Assembly: GCA_018714945.1 (NCBI GenBank)
Contig: DVMO01000090.1
Span: forward strand, 1-13,171
DNA length: 13,171 nt
From: Fimisoma avicola
GTDB lineage: Bacteria > Bacillota > Clostridia > Peptostreptococcales > Anaerovoracaceae
Direction of reading: 5' to 3'
The translations under genes and the position numbers were made by a program. The notes under the pieces are model-generated. The model was given only the letters and a program-made list of their open reading frames with translations. It was not told the DNA's origin and searched no databases. Below are positions 1-6,335 of the stretch, in pieces (within the stretch, counting starts at the first letter, position 1; every line of letters begins with the position of its first letter).

Positions 1-301
<301 letters not shown>

Positions 302-333
302 AAGAAGGTACGAAAGAGAGAAGTCTTTGGATC

Positions 334-380
334 TCTATCAGTTAACATGGGAGATCACGACGCGAGGAGCGAGTGATAGA
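334..380 (+). other. 23S-5S spacer hairpin, possible rRNA processing stem
   Basis: The roughly 80-base spacer between 23S and 5S contains TCTATCA (334-340) and its perfect reverse complement TGATAGA (374-380), which ends exactly at the first base of 5S. A nested alternative stem pairs ATCAC (354-358) with GTGAT (373-377) and CGC with GCG inside it. Stems flanking 5S are typical sites for maturation nucleases, so a processing role is likely but inferred. The two stems compete for the same 3' bases. Confidence 0.4.
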
Positions 381-497
381 TCCGGTGACAATAGCGGAGA
401 GGAAACACCTGTACCCATCCCGAACACAGAAGTTAAGCTCTCCAGCGCCGATGATACTTGGCGGGAAGCTGCCTGGGAAAGTAGGTCGTTGCCGGTT
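381..497 (+). rRNA. rrf: 5S ribosomal RNA
   Basis: The sequence has the classic 5S core: acacctgtacccatcccgaa, then gaagttaagctctccagcgc, then a 3' segment with tgggaaagtaggtcgttgcc. The ends were set from helix I: CCGGTGAC at 382-389 pairs along its whole length with GTTGCCGG at 488-495, allowing G-U pairs. The size of about 117 nt is normal. A rho-independent terminator follows within a few bases, so this is the last gene of the rRNA operon. Ends are uncertain by 1-2 bases. Confidence 0.96.
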
Positions 498-500
498 CAT

Positions 501-531
501 AAAGGGTGATTCGTTAGGATCGCCCTTTTTG
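501..531 (+). terminator. rRNA operon rho-independent terminator
   Basis: AAAGGGTGAT (501-510) pairs with ATCGCCCTTT (519-528) as a 10-bp stem with a single G-U pair and an 8-base loop, running into a T tract. It begins 4-5 bases after 5S and ends about 16 bases before the ribosome binding site of the next gene. Confidence 0.88.
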
Positions 532-560
532 TGGTTATAAAAAGACAGGAGGTAATGCGT

Positions 561-1448
561 ATGGGAAAAGACAAAAGAGATATATACATCAGGCCGAGAA
601 AGACTGCCTTGAAGCTGGCGACAAACATCTTCGTCGATATAGTCGCCGGACTGCTCATCGGCTTCGGAACATATAACTTTACAGTTGCCCTTGAATTTCC
701 AATGGTAGGCATCGGCGGCATAGCGCTCATTTTTTATCACCTGTTCAATATCCCGATCGGAGTATCATCAATGGTGCTCAATGTACCTATTGCCATAATC
801 TGCTGCAGATTCCTTGGGAAAGATTTCTTTTTAAGTTCCATAAGGTCAATAATCATAACTTCTCTGATAATAGATACGGTTTCTCCCCTTTTCCCGCTGT
901 TCACAGGTGACAGGATGCTGGCTGCCATATGTGCCGGCGTTTTGTCGGGCATAGGATACGGGATGATATATATGAGGAACTCTTCCACAGGGGGTACAGA
1001 CTTTATCGTCATGTCCATCAAAAAAATTCATCCTCATCTGACCATCGGCAAGATTTCTTTTGCCATGGAGGCATTTGTGATCGCAGCCGGGACCATAGCA
1101 GTCTCAAGACAGGTTGAAAATCTCATATACGGCATGATAATAAGTTTCATCATGTCAGCGGTGGTGGATAAGGTAATGTACGGCCTTTCTGCCGGTAAGA
1201 TGGCCCTGATAGTGACAAGAGAACCGTATGAAGTGGCAGAAAAGATAAGCCAGACAACAGAGAGAGGGTGCACATTTATAAAGGCACAGGGCAGCTATTC
1301 TGAAGAGGAGCGGGAAGTTGTAATGTGTGCATGCAGCAATAAGCAGATGTTTGCCATAAGATCCGCAGTACGGGAAGTGGATCCTGACGCCTTTATCGTG
1401 ATCCTGGATTCAAACGAAGTTGTAGGGGAAGGGTTCAAAAAAATGTAA
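561..1448 (+). CDS. YitT family membrane protein (DUF161 + DUF2179)
   Basis: A polytopic inner-membrane protein of the YitT/YpjC family; the substrate or role of the family is not firmly established. From this start it has 295 residues, typical for the family. The N-terminal two thirds hold about five hydrophobic segments (for example around IFVDIVAGLLIGFGT and GVSSMVLNVPIAIICC) and the family-type motif NSSTGGTDF. The last ~75 residues form a soluble DUF2179-like domain (GCTFIKAQGSYSEEEREVV, then DPDAFIVILD), which in related proteins faces the cytoplasm. The start was chosen because AGGAGGT at 547-553 lies 7 bases before ATG 561; the upstream GTG at 531 would start on the terminator T tract and ATG 555 is too close to the site. 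It stands between the rRNA terminator and the promoter of the tmk operon, with no promoter of its own visible. Confidence 0.9.
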   Translation: MGKDKRDIYIRPRKTALKLATNIFVDIVAGLLIGFGTYNFTVALEFPMVGIGGIALIFYHLFNIPIGVSSMVLNVPIAIICCRFLGKDFFLSSIRSIIITSLIIDTVSPLFPLFTGDRMLAAICAGVLSGIGYGMIYMRNSSTGGTDFIVMSIKKIHPHLTIGKISFAMEAFVIAAGTIAVSRQVENLIYGMIISFIMSAVVDKVMYGLSAGKMALIVTREPYEVAEKISQTTERGCTFIKAQGSYSEEEREVVMCACSNKQMFAIRSAVREVDPDAFIVILDSNEVVGEGFKKM

Positions 1449-1474
1449 GACTTTTTTTCCGCAGCCGGATGTGT

Positions 1475-1480
1475 TATAAT
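1475..1480 (+). promoter_or_regulatory. Extended -10 promoter for the tmk operon
   Basis: A perfect TATAAT (1475-1480) is preceded by TGT (1472-1474), making an extended -10 element. The -35 position (about 1452-1457) is only a T run, a poor match, as is common for extended -10 promoters. It lies 26 bases after the YitT stop and 34 bases before the TTG of the small membrane ORF, so transcription would begin near 1487 and cover the small ORF, tmk, holB, ricT and trmN6. Confidence 0.65.
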
Positions 1481-1513
1481 GTATAAAATAGCGATCTGAA
1501 AGGGGGAAAGAAC

Positions 1514-1621
1514 TTGACAATAGTAAAAATATTATTTGCTTTGCTGGTAGTCTTTCCCGTTGCCGCTCTTTCTTACTATTTTCTCAAAAGACTTGTAGAC
1601 GAATTATATGATAAAAAGTAG
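1514..1621 (+). CDS. Small single-span membrane peptide (35 aa) leading the tmk operon
   Basis: I do not recognise this peptide. It is an open frame with a TTG start (1514) preceded by a purine-rich AGGGGGAAAG site (about 1501-1510), ending with TAG at 1619-1621. The product starts MTIVKILFALLVVFPVAALS, has a hydrophobic stretch at residues 3-24 long enough to cross the membrane once, and a charged tail KRLVDELYDKK, predicted to stay in the cytoplasm by the positive residues. It is the first frame after a good promoter, and its stop overlaps the tmk ribosome binding site (TAGGAG), so the two are probably translationally coupled. No cleavage site typical of a secreted protein is evident. It could instead be a leader peptide whose translation controls tmk. 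The expected test is conservation of the frame upstream of tmk in relatives. Confidence 0.6.
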   Translation: MTIVKILFALLVVFPVAALSYYFLKRLVDELYDKK

Positions 1622-1631
1622 GAGTTCCGAG

Positions 1632-2261
1632 ATGAAAAAGGGATTGTTCATTTCTGTTGAAGGGCCTGATGGCTCCGGAAAATCCACTCAGATAAAAAAT
1701 ATCAGGCAGTTTTTTAAGGACAAAGGTATAGACATAGTATTCACAAGAGAGCCCGGCGGAACGGCCATAGGAGAACGGATACGAGATGTTATCCTTGACA
1801 GGCAGTATCAGGAAATGTGTCCGATGACAGAAGCAATGCTCTATGCGGCAGCCAGGGCACAACATGTCCATCAGGTCATAAAACCTGCCCTTGCCCAGGG
1901 AAAGATCGTCATATGCGACAGATTTGTCGATTCCAGCATAGCATATCAGGGATACGGACGCGGACTGGGCCAGGCTGTAAAGACAATAAACGACTTTGCA
2001 ATAGCCGGATGTATGCCCCATGTGACTTTTCTCCTGAAAATGGATCCCAAGGTAGGCCGCCGCAGGATAAAAGCTGACCAGCAGGACAGACTGGAAATGG
2101 AAAGGGACGACTTTCATATAAGGACATATGAAGGCTATCTTGAACTGGAAAAAGCCTATCCGGACAGGATAGTCAGCATAGATGCCGGTCGGAGCATAGA
2201 AGATATAAAAAACGATATTTACAGCAAACTGGAGGAAGTGCTCAAAGGTGTCACTGGATAA
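1632..2261 (+). CDS. tmk: Thymidylate kinase
   Basis: Phosphorylates dTMP to dTDP with ATP, the shared step of de novo and salvage dTTP synthesis; cytoplasmic. The product has 209 residues, normal for the family. Visible motifs are the P-loop EGPDGSGKST (10-19), the dTMP-binding TREPGGT (38-44), the DR motif in CDRFVDSSIAYQGYGRGL (from D96-R97), and a lid segment ending in QDRLEME. The start at ATG 1632 is preceded by TAGGAG (1619-1624) at 7 bases; the longer frame from 1608 would overlap the small upstream ORF and lacks a ribosome binding site. It overlaps holB by 14 bases. In B. subtilis the gene also precedes holB, but with yaaQ and yaaR between them. Confidence 0.97.
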   Translation: MKKGLFISVEGPDGSGKSTQIKNIRQFFKDKGIDIVFTREPGGTAIGERIRDVILDRQYQEMCPMTEAMLYAAARAQHVHQVIKPALAQGKIVICDRFVDSSIAYQGYGRGLGQAVKTINDFAIAGCMPHVTFLLKMDPKVGRRRIKADQQDRLEMERDDFHIRTYEGYLELEKAYPDRIVSIDAGRSIEDIKNDIYSKLEEVLKGVTG

Positions 2262-3054
2262 GTTTAAAGCAAATGGCAGGCTGGTGGAAAAAATAAGCCG
2301 GGCGATAGGTTCCGGAAAAGCTTTTCATGCTTATATAATAGAGGGAGATGCCCTTTCGGGTAAAAGAGAATTTGCTCTTGAATTCTGCAAGGCTCTGGTA
2401 TGTCTCGATAGACCCGGAATCGGATGTGATACCTGCGTGAACTGCCGCAAGATCGACCACGGGAACTGCGAGGATCTTCACATCGTTGAATCCGATGGCA
2501 TATCCGTAAAAGATGAACAGATATCAAAGCTTCAGTCAGAACTGAAAAAAAAGCCTTTGGGCTCCAGGAACATGGCAATAATAGATGATGCCGATACCAT
2601 GACCAAGAGGGCTCAGAACCGTCTTTTAAAGACACTTGAAGAACCATATGAAGGGACAGTCATCATACTCCTTTCCGACAACAGGGAAAACCTGATAGAC
2701 ACCATAAGATCAAGGTGCATACTTTACAGGCTTGAGCCGGCCGCTGAAGATACACAGATCGGCCAGGGCGCGGAGGCATTGTTCAGTGCGGTCATGGAAA
2801 AGAAGAATTTTTTCGAGAAAAAGGATATCCTTTCCAGATACATGAAAAACAGGGAAGACGCCTTTACATTGCTTGACGGACTGGAAAGGATATACGAGAG
2901 GCTCCTTACCTGGGAAGACAGCAGAAGAAGCCGCTTTCATAAGGATGAAATATTCAGGGCAGTTGAGCTGATAGAAGAAGCCAGACGGGATCTGCTGGCG
3001 AAAGTAAATTATCAGTATGCCGTAAAAAACTTAATTCTTAAGATCGGAGGATAA
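2248..3054 (+). CDS. holB: DNA polymerase III clamp-loader delta' subunit
   Basis: Delta' is the non-catalytic stator of the clamp loader that places the beta sliding clamp on DNA. The 268-residue product has a Walker-A-like GDALSGKR (33-40) with Arg where ATPases have Ser/Thr, a zinc module with C52, C60, C63 and C66 (CDTCVNC), a Walker-B-like MAIIDDADTMT (109-119), and the SRC motif at 155-157 (TIRSRC). A degenerate nucleotide site is the known hallmark of delta' as opposed to tau/gamma. It is shorter than the ~330-residue B. subtilis protein, the missing part being in the C-terminal collar domain. The GTG start at 2248 lies within the tmk 3' end, with GGAGGA at 2231-2236 upstream. ricT follows one base after the stop. 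Confidence 0.92.
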   Translation: MSLDKFKANGRLVEKISRAIGSGKAFHAYIIEGDALSGKREFALEFCKALVCLDRPGIGCDTCVNCRKIDHGNCEDLHIVESDGISVKDEQISKLQSELKKKPLGSRNMAIIDDADTMTKRAQNRLLKTLEEPYEGTVIILLSDNRENLIDTIRSRCILYRLEPAAEDTQIGQGAEALFSAVMEKKNFFEKKDILSRYMKNREDAFTLLDGLERIYERLLTWEDSRRSRFHKDEIFRAVELIEEARRDLLAKVNYQYAVKNLILKIGG

Positions 3055-3055
3055 T

Positions 3056-3994
3056 ATGGTAAAGGTAGCGGGAGTTAAATTTAAGACTGCCGGGAAAATA
3101 TATTATTTTGACCCTGAAGAACTGGAAGTACAGCTGGGAGACAGCGTCATAGTGGAAACTGCAAGGGGCATGGAGTTCGGTATGGTCGCCATGGAGATAA
3201 CAGAAGTGGACGAATCGGAAGTGGTCACTCCCCTCAAGCGGATCATCAGGATCGCCGATGAAAAAGACCATCTGCAGCATGAGGAAAATCTGAAAAAGAA
3301 AAAAAGGGCCATGGATCTGTGCCAGGAGAAGATCGACAAGCACGGGCTGGTCATGAAGCTGATAGATGTTGAATACACTTTCGATAACAGCAAGATAGTA
3401 TTCTATTTCACCGCCGATGGGAGAGTAGATTTCAGAGAACTGGTAAAAGATCTGGCCGGAGTATTTAAGATGCGCATTGAGCTCAGGCAGATAGGAGTTA
3501 GGGACGAAGCCAAGATGCTGGGCGGGATAGGAAGCTGCGGACGGGATCTGTGCTGTCATAGCTGGCTTTCCGATTTCCAGCCTGTGTCTATCAAAATGGC
3601 AAAAGTACAGAACCTTTCCCTGAATCCGTCCAAGATATCCGGGATATGCGGCAGGCTCATGTGCTGCCTTAAATACGAGAACGATATATATATGGAATTC
3701 CGCAAAGGAATGCCTGATATCGGAGAAAAAGTCAGGACGCCTGACGGATTCGGAAAGGTTGTCGATACCAATCTGCTGGAAAGGGATGTAAAAGTACGGC
3801 TGTACCTGGATGATAAGCCAAAGGGCAGAAAAGATGAGGCCGATGGTGAGGAAAAGCTTTCCGACGACATATACACATACAAAAAAGAAGAGATAAGGCG
3901 TATGGATAAGCACAGAGGCAATTCCAGCCTGAATATCTTTGAAGGCGTCGATGAAGATACCAGAAAAGAGATAGAGGAACTTATCAAGGACTGA
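3056..3994 (+). CDS. ricT: PSP1-domain protein RicT (YaaT)
   Basis: RicT is a subunit of the Ric (Y) complex with RicA and RicF, which in B. subtilis carries iron-sulfur clusters, promotes RNase Y-dependent mRNA maturation, and is needed for competence, biofilm formation and sporulation. The 312-residue product has the PSP1 core over about residues 5-210 and two CxxxxCC motifs, C161/C166/C167 (SCGRDLCC) and C198/C203/C204 (ICGRLMCC), expected cluster ligands. The last ~90 residues are charged and variable. ATG 3056 follows GGAGG (3046-3050) at 5 bases. The stop overlaps the trmN6 start by one base. Position after holB matches B. subtilis. No ricA or ricF gene is in the window. Confidence 0.94.
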   Translation: MVKVAGVKFKTAGKIYYFDPEELEVQLGDSVIVETARGMEFGMVAMEITEVDESEVVTPLKRIIRIADEKDHLQHEENLKKKKRAMDLCQEKIDKHGLVMKLIDVEYTFDNSKIVFYFTADGRVDFRELVKDLAGVFKMRIELRQIGVRDEAKMLGGIGSCGRDLCCHSWLSDFQPVSIKMAKVQNLSLNPSKISGICGRLMCCLKYENDIYMEFRKGMPDIGEKVRTPDGFGKVVDTNLLERDVKVRLYLDDKPKGRKDEADGEEKLSDDIYTYKKEEIRRMDKHRGNSSLNIFEGVDEDTRKEIEELIKD

Positions 3995-4761
3995 TGATGG
4001 GCAGGACGGATATTCCGGCAGGAGAACGGATAGATGATATAGGATTCGGAGGCCTGAAACTCATACAGAAGCCTGATGAGTTCTGCTATGGTATAGATTC
4101 GGTACTTCTGGCGGATTTTGCGGCAGTAAACCATGGCAGCGCAGACGGCCCGGCCGCAGATCTGGGAACAGGGAGCGGAGTTGTTTCTCTGATATTATCC
4201 CACAAAATGAAAAACACGGATATCATAGCGGTTGAATTTCAGAAAAGATCGGCAGACAGAGCCAGACGCACCATTGCTTTGAACGGGCTTGAGGACAGGA
4301 TATCCGTGATAGATGGTGATGTGAAGGATGTATCGCTGTGGGGAAGCGGCTATAAAGGTCTGTTCAGCATGGTAGTCTCAAATCCGCCATATTTTCCCAA
4401 AGGCAGCGCTCTCGTAAATCCCAATGACGCCAAGGGAGCAGCCAGGCATGAGACGACGGCCGGACTCAGGGAGTTTATGGCATGTGCTGCGTATCTCCTG
4501 CGTCCAAAGGGAGACTTTTTTCTGGTGCATAAGCCGTCAAGACTTGTGGATATCTACTGTTTGGGCAGGGAAGCGGGACTTGAACCAAAGCAGCTCTGTT
4601 TTGTCAGCCCAAAGGCTGGAATGACTCCAAATATCCTCCTTGCTCACCTGACCGCAGGAGGTGGAAAAGAACTGAAGGTCCTGCCGCCAATGGCCGTTTA
4701 TGACGGACAAGGCAATTATACGGAAGAGATCCTGCGGGCATATGAAAGGTATTTCATATGA
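3994..4761 (+). CDS. trmN6: tRNA1(Val) adenine-37 N6-methyltransferase family (TrmN6/YabB)
   Basis: A class I SAM-dependent methyltransferase of the YfiC/YabB family; the E. coli member methylates N6 of A37 in tRNA1(Val). The 255-residue product shows IGFGGLKLIQ near the N terminus and FCYGIDSVLLADFA (30-43) before the SAM motif DLGTGSG (56-62). It has an acidic end of strand 2 (AVE, 79-81) and the catalytic NPPY at 130-133, diagnostic for N6-adenine methylation. ATG 3994 uses the last base of the ricT TGA (TGATG), and a second ATG at 3997 is also possible; coupling is likely. Its stop overlaps the 3' end of convergent spmB by 8 bases. The RNA target is inferred from family and synteny only. 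Confidence 0.9.
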   Translation: MMGRTDIPAGERIDDIGFGGLKLIQKPDEFCYGIDSVLLADFAAVNHGSADGPAADLGTGSGVVSLILSHKMKNTDIIAVEFQKRSADRARRTIALNGLEDRISVIDGDVKDVSLWGSGYKGLFSMVVSNPPYFPKGSALVNPNDAKGAARHETTAGLREFMACAAYLLRPKGDFFLVHKPSRLVDIYCLGREAGLEPKQLCFVSPKAGMTPNILLAHLTAGGGKELKVLPPMAVYDGQGNYTEEILRAYERYFI

Positions 4762-5281
4762 ACCTGCATATTACGAAAGATATGACGATACCGGTAATGT
4801 AGCCAATGAGACCGCCTTTCAAGGCGTGTCTCATTTTTTTTACATGGGTCACTCCAAAATAAAGGGCGAGAACATATATCACCGTTTCGCATCCGCCTGT
4901 CATCACGCAGGCCACACGGCCGGCATAAGAATCAGGGCCAACAGTCCTGAGCACATCCTGAAGGATTATGAGGGAGCCGCTGCCTGAGATCGCACGGAGA
5001 AAGACAAGCGGCAGGAGCTGGGCCGGTACATTGAGGAAGCCCAGTACAGGAGAAAGAACTGCATTTATCATATTTAATATGCCGGAGGATGTCAGGCAGT
5101 TGACCGCAATAAAAATGCCTATCAGAAAAGGCAGGATCTCCACAGCGGTCTTCAGTCCGCTTCTGGCTCCTTCGATGAAATAGTCATATATGGGCGCTTT
5201 GCAGAAAATACCGTGTCCCACGATGATGGCTGCCATCAAAGGAATAAATCCTGTGGATAAAAAAGAAAAAATATCTGCCAT
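4754..5281 (-). CDS. spmB: Spore maturation protein B
   Basis: With SpmA, a membrane protein needed in B. subtilis for normal dehydration of the spore core; both belong to the nucleoside-recognition (Gate) domain family, and the transported solute is not established. The 175-residue product is close to the 178 of B. subtilis. It has several hydrophobic helices (for example GFIPLMAAIIVGHGIF and LPFLIGIFIAVNCL), the family-type segment FLRAISGSGSLIILQDVLR followed by GPDSYAGRVACVM, and YVLALYFGVTHVKKMRHAL. The start at 5281 was chosen because GAGG lies 5 bases upstream and the ATG follows the spmA stop after one base; the longer frame to 5317 would overlap spmA. Its last ~27 codons contain the trmN6 operon terminator. 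No terminator of its own is visible. Confidence 0.91.
   Translation of the reverse strand: MADIFSFLSTGFIPLMAAIIVGHGIFCKAPIYDYFIEGARSGLKTAVEILPFLIGIFIAVNCLTSSGILNMINAVLSPVLGFLNVPAQLLPLVFLRAISGSGSLIILQDVLRTVGPDSYAGRVACVMTGGCETVIYVLALYFGVTHVKKMRHALKGGLIGYITGIVISFVICRFI
4805..4841 (+). terminator. Terminator of the tmk-trmN6 operon (inside spmB)
   Basis: AATGAGAC (4805-4812) pairs with GTCTCATT (4828-4835), continued inward by CGCC/GGCG with one bulged T, and is followed by an eight-T tract. It starts 43 bases after the trmN6 stop. The T tract exists only in the plus-strand direction. The whole element is also coding sequence for the C-terminal part of SpmB on the other strand. Confidence 0.9.
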
Positions 5282-5282
5282 A

Positions 5283-5855
5283 TCAACCTCTTTTTTCAAA
5301 AAATTTACACGCTGCAATGGATACCAATATGGTGACGGCTGCTGTGATCATGGAAGGCAGCACTATTGAATAAGGATCGGATGAGCCGGTATCGCTCCTG
5401 AGCTGGATGGCCATGACGGGGAATGCCGGGGCGAAGGCCATGTTGACTACGGCAAACATGCACATGTCATTGCTGGCTGTTGGGCTTTTGTGATTTTCGA
5501 TGTCAAGCTTTTCCATGGTGCGCAGCGCAAAGACGGTGGAACTGTTGCCTGCACCGAAGATATTTGCCATGAAGCTCATGATGATGGAGGAAAGGGTTTC
5601 CGGATCACGCCTGCCGGGGAAAAGCAGTCTTGTAAAAGGGAGCAGGAGACGGGACAGAGAATTTATGAGCCCTGTCCTTTCAGCTATCTCCATGAGGCCG
5701 CTCCACATGGCCATGATACCGGCAAGCCCGATGACAAATTCGACGGCTTCATTGGAACTTTCTGTAAGGGCGGTACCGAGAGCATCAAGGTTTCCTGAAA
5801 ACATTGCATAGACCACCGACACCAGCAGGATACCGGCCCATATGTAGTTCATCAT
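5283..5855 (-). CDS. spmA: Spore maturation protein A
   Basis: Partner of SpmB in spore-core dehydration; a membrane protein of the nucleoside-recognition domain family. The 190-residue product begins MMNYIWAGILLVSVVYAMFS, contains GLAGIMAMWSGLMEIAERTG and NIFGAGNSSTVFALRTMEKL (the family motif in a modified form), and MAIQLRSDTGSSDP, followed by a last hydrophobic helix. The start at 5855 was chosen because AAGGAG (plus-strand 5863-5868) lies 7 bases before it; a second ATG follows directly. The frame extending to 5960 runs into the divergent promoter region and is not used. It is adjacent to spmB with one base between. In B. subtilis dacB precedes spmA; here a divergent gene does. No convincing sigma-E promoter could be read upstream. 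Confidence 0.91.
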   Translation of the reverse strand: MMNYIWAGILLVSVVYAMFSGNLDALGTALTESSNEAVEFVIGLAGIMAMWSGLMEIAERTGLINSLSRLLLPFTRLLFPGRRDPETLSSIIMSFMANIFGAGNSSTVFALRTMEKLDIENHKSPTASNDMCMFAVVNMAFAPAFPVMAIQLRSDTGSSDPYSIVLPSMITAAVTILVSIAACKFFEKRG

Positions 5856-5908
5856 GGTGTTGCTCCTTTCGTGGTAATAAAAGGTTATGCTATAAATCCA
5901 AAAAGATG

Positions 5909-5938
5909 TTGAAGTAATTTCCATTTTTGGGTTATAAT
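5909..5938 (+). promoter_or_regulatory. Sigma-A-type promoter for the DUF948-abrB-murA operon
   Basis: TTGAAG (5909-5914) and a perfect TATAAT (5933-5938) are separated by 18 bases, with the start codon 35 bases downstream of the -10. The motif lies in the divergent spacer with spmA. The predicted transcript starts near 5945 with a leader of about 28 bases. Confidence 0.72.
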
Positions 5939-5972
5939 AAAGAAAGTGTCTATGACGCATGGGAGGTATGAT

Positions 5973-6335
5973 ATGACTATCACAATAACATGGGAAGGTT
6001 TACTTCTGACAGCCCTTGCGCTGGCGGGAGCAGTCCTGCTGATCTATCTGATCGTCCTTGTGAGCAACCTTATCAAGACTGTAAAAAAGGCCAATGATAT
6101 CCTTGACGATGCGAAAGTCGTATCGGAGATAACGGCAGATAAAGCTCAGAAGCTGGATGGTATCATTGACGGTGTGAGCGAGTCCGTGAGCGATGTGGCA
6201 GAAACTTTAAAAGGAAATAAGAACATCATTTCTGCTGCTACAAATGTGGTAAATGCTGTGAGCAATCTTGCCGGCATGGCGAAAGCAGCCGACAGGAAAA
6301 AAGATAAAAAAACTAAAACGGAGGAAAATGACTGA
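5973..6335 (+). CDS. DUF948-like membrane-anchored coiled-coil protein
   Basis: Function unknown. The 120-residue product has one transmembrane segment at about residues 9-33 (LLLTALALAGAVLLIYLIVL) and then a soluble region rich in Ala, Asp, Val and Lys with heptad-like spacing (DILDDAKVVSEITADKAQKL, then GVSESVSDVAETLKG). It ends in a Lys-rich tail (DRKKDKKTKTEEND). This is the layout of DUF948/YtxG-type proteins, which are often called general stress proteins; membership is judged by shape and composition, not alignment. ATG 5973 follows GGGAGG (5961-5966) at 6 bases; the longer frame from GTG 5946 begins at the predicted transcription start and was rejected. The TGA shares one base with the abrB ATG, suggesting coupled translation. 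Confidence 0.75.
   Translation: MTITITWEGLLLTALALAGAVLLIYLIVLVSNLIKTVKKANDILDDAKVVSEITADKAQKLDGIIDGVSESVSDVAETLKGNKNIISAATNVVNAVSNLAGMAKAADRKKDKKTKTEEND

Noticed and set aside
327..509. A 60-codon plus-strand frame across the 23S-5S spacer and 5S.
   Set aside because: The region is structural RNA with a complete 5S fold; there is no ribosome binding site.
342..740. Minus-strand frames across 5S and the start of the YitT gene.
   Set aside because: They are antisense to 5S rRNA and a conserved membrane-protein gene, with no domain or start signal.
1430..1460. A-run and T-run (seven each) around the end of the YitT gene as a possible terminator.
   Set aside because: The stem would be only A-U pairs without a GC core, too weak to call a terminator.
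3038..3913. A 291-codon minus-strand open frame opposite ricT.
   Set aside because: It fully overlaps the conserved ricT frame, has no family resemblance, and is rich in Phe, Tyr, His and Ile as expected for the complement of a Lys/Glu/Asp-rich gene.
4700..4987. A 95-codon plus-strand frame spanning the end of trmN6 and the end of spmB.
   Set aside because: It crosses the trmN6 stop and the operon terminator and is a shadow of two real genes.
5490..5811. Plus-strand frames opposite spmA.
   Set aside because: They overlap the conserved spmA frame and show no domain.
5856..5932. Search for a sigma-E or sigma-G promoter for spmAB.
   Set aside because: A CATAACC-like string is present on the minus strand, but no matching -35 at the right spacing was found.
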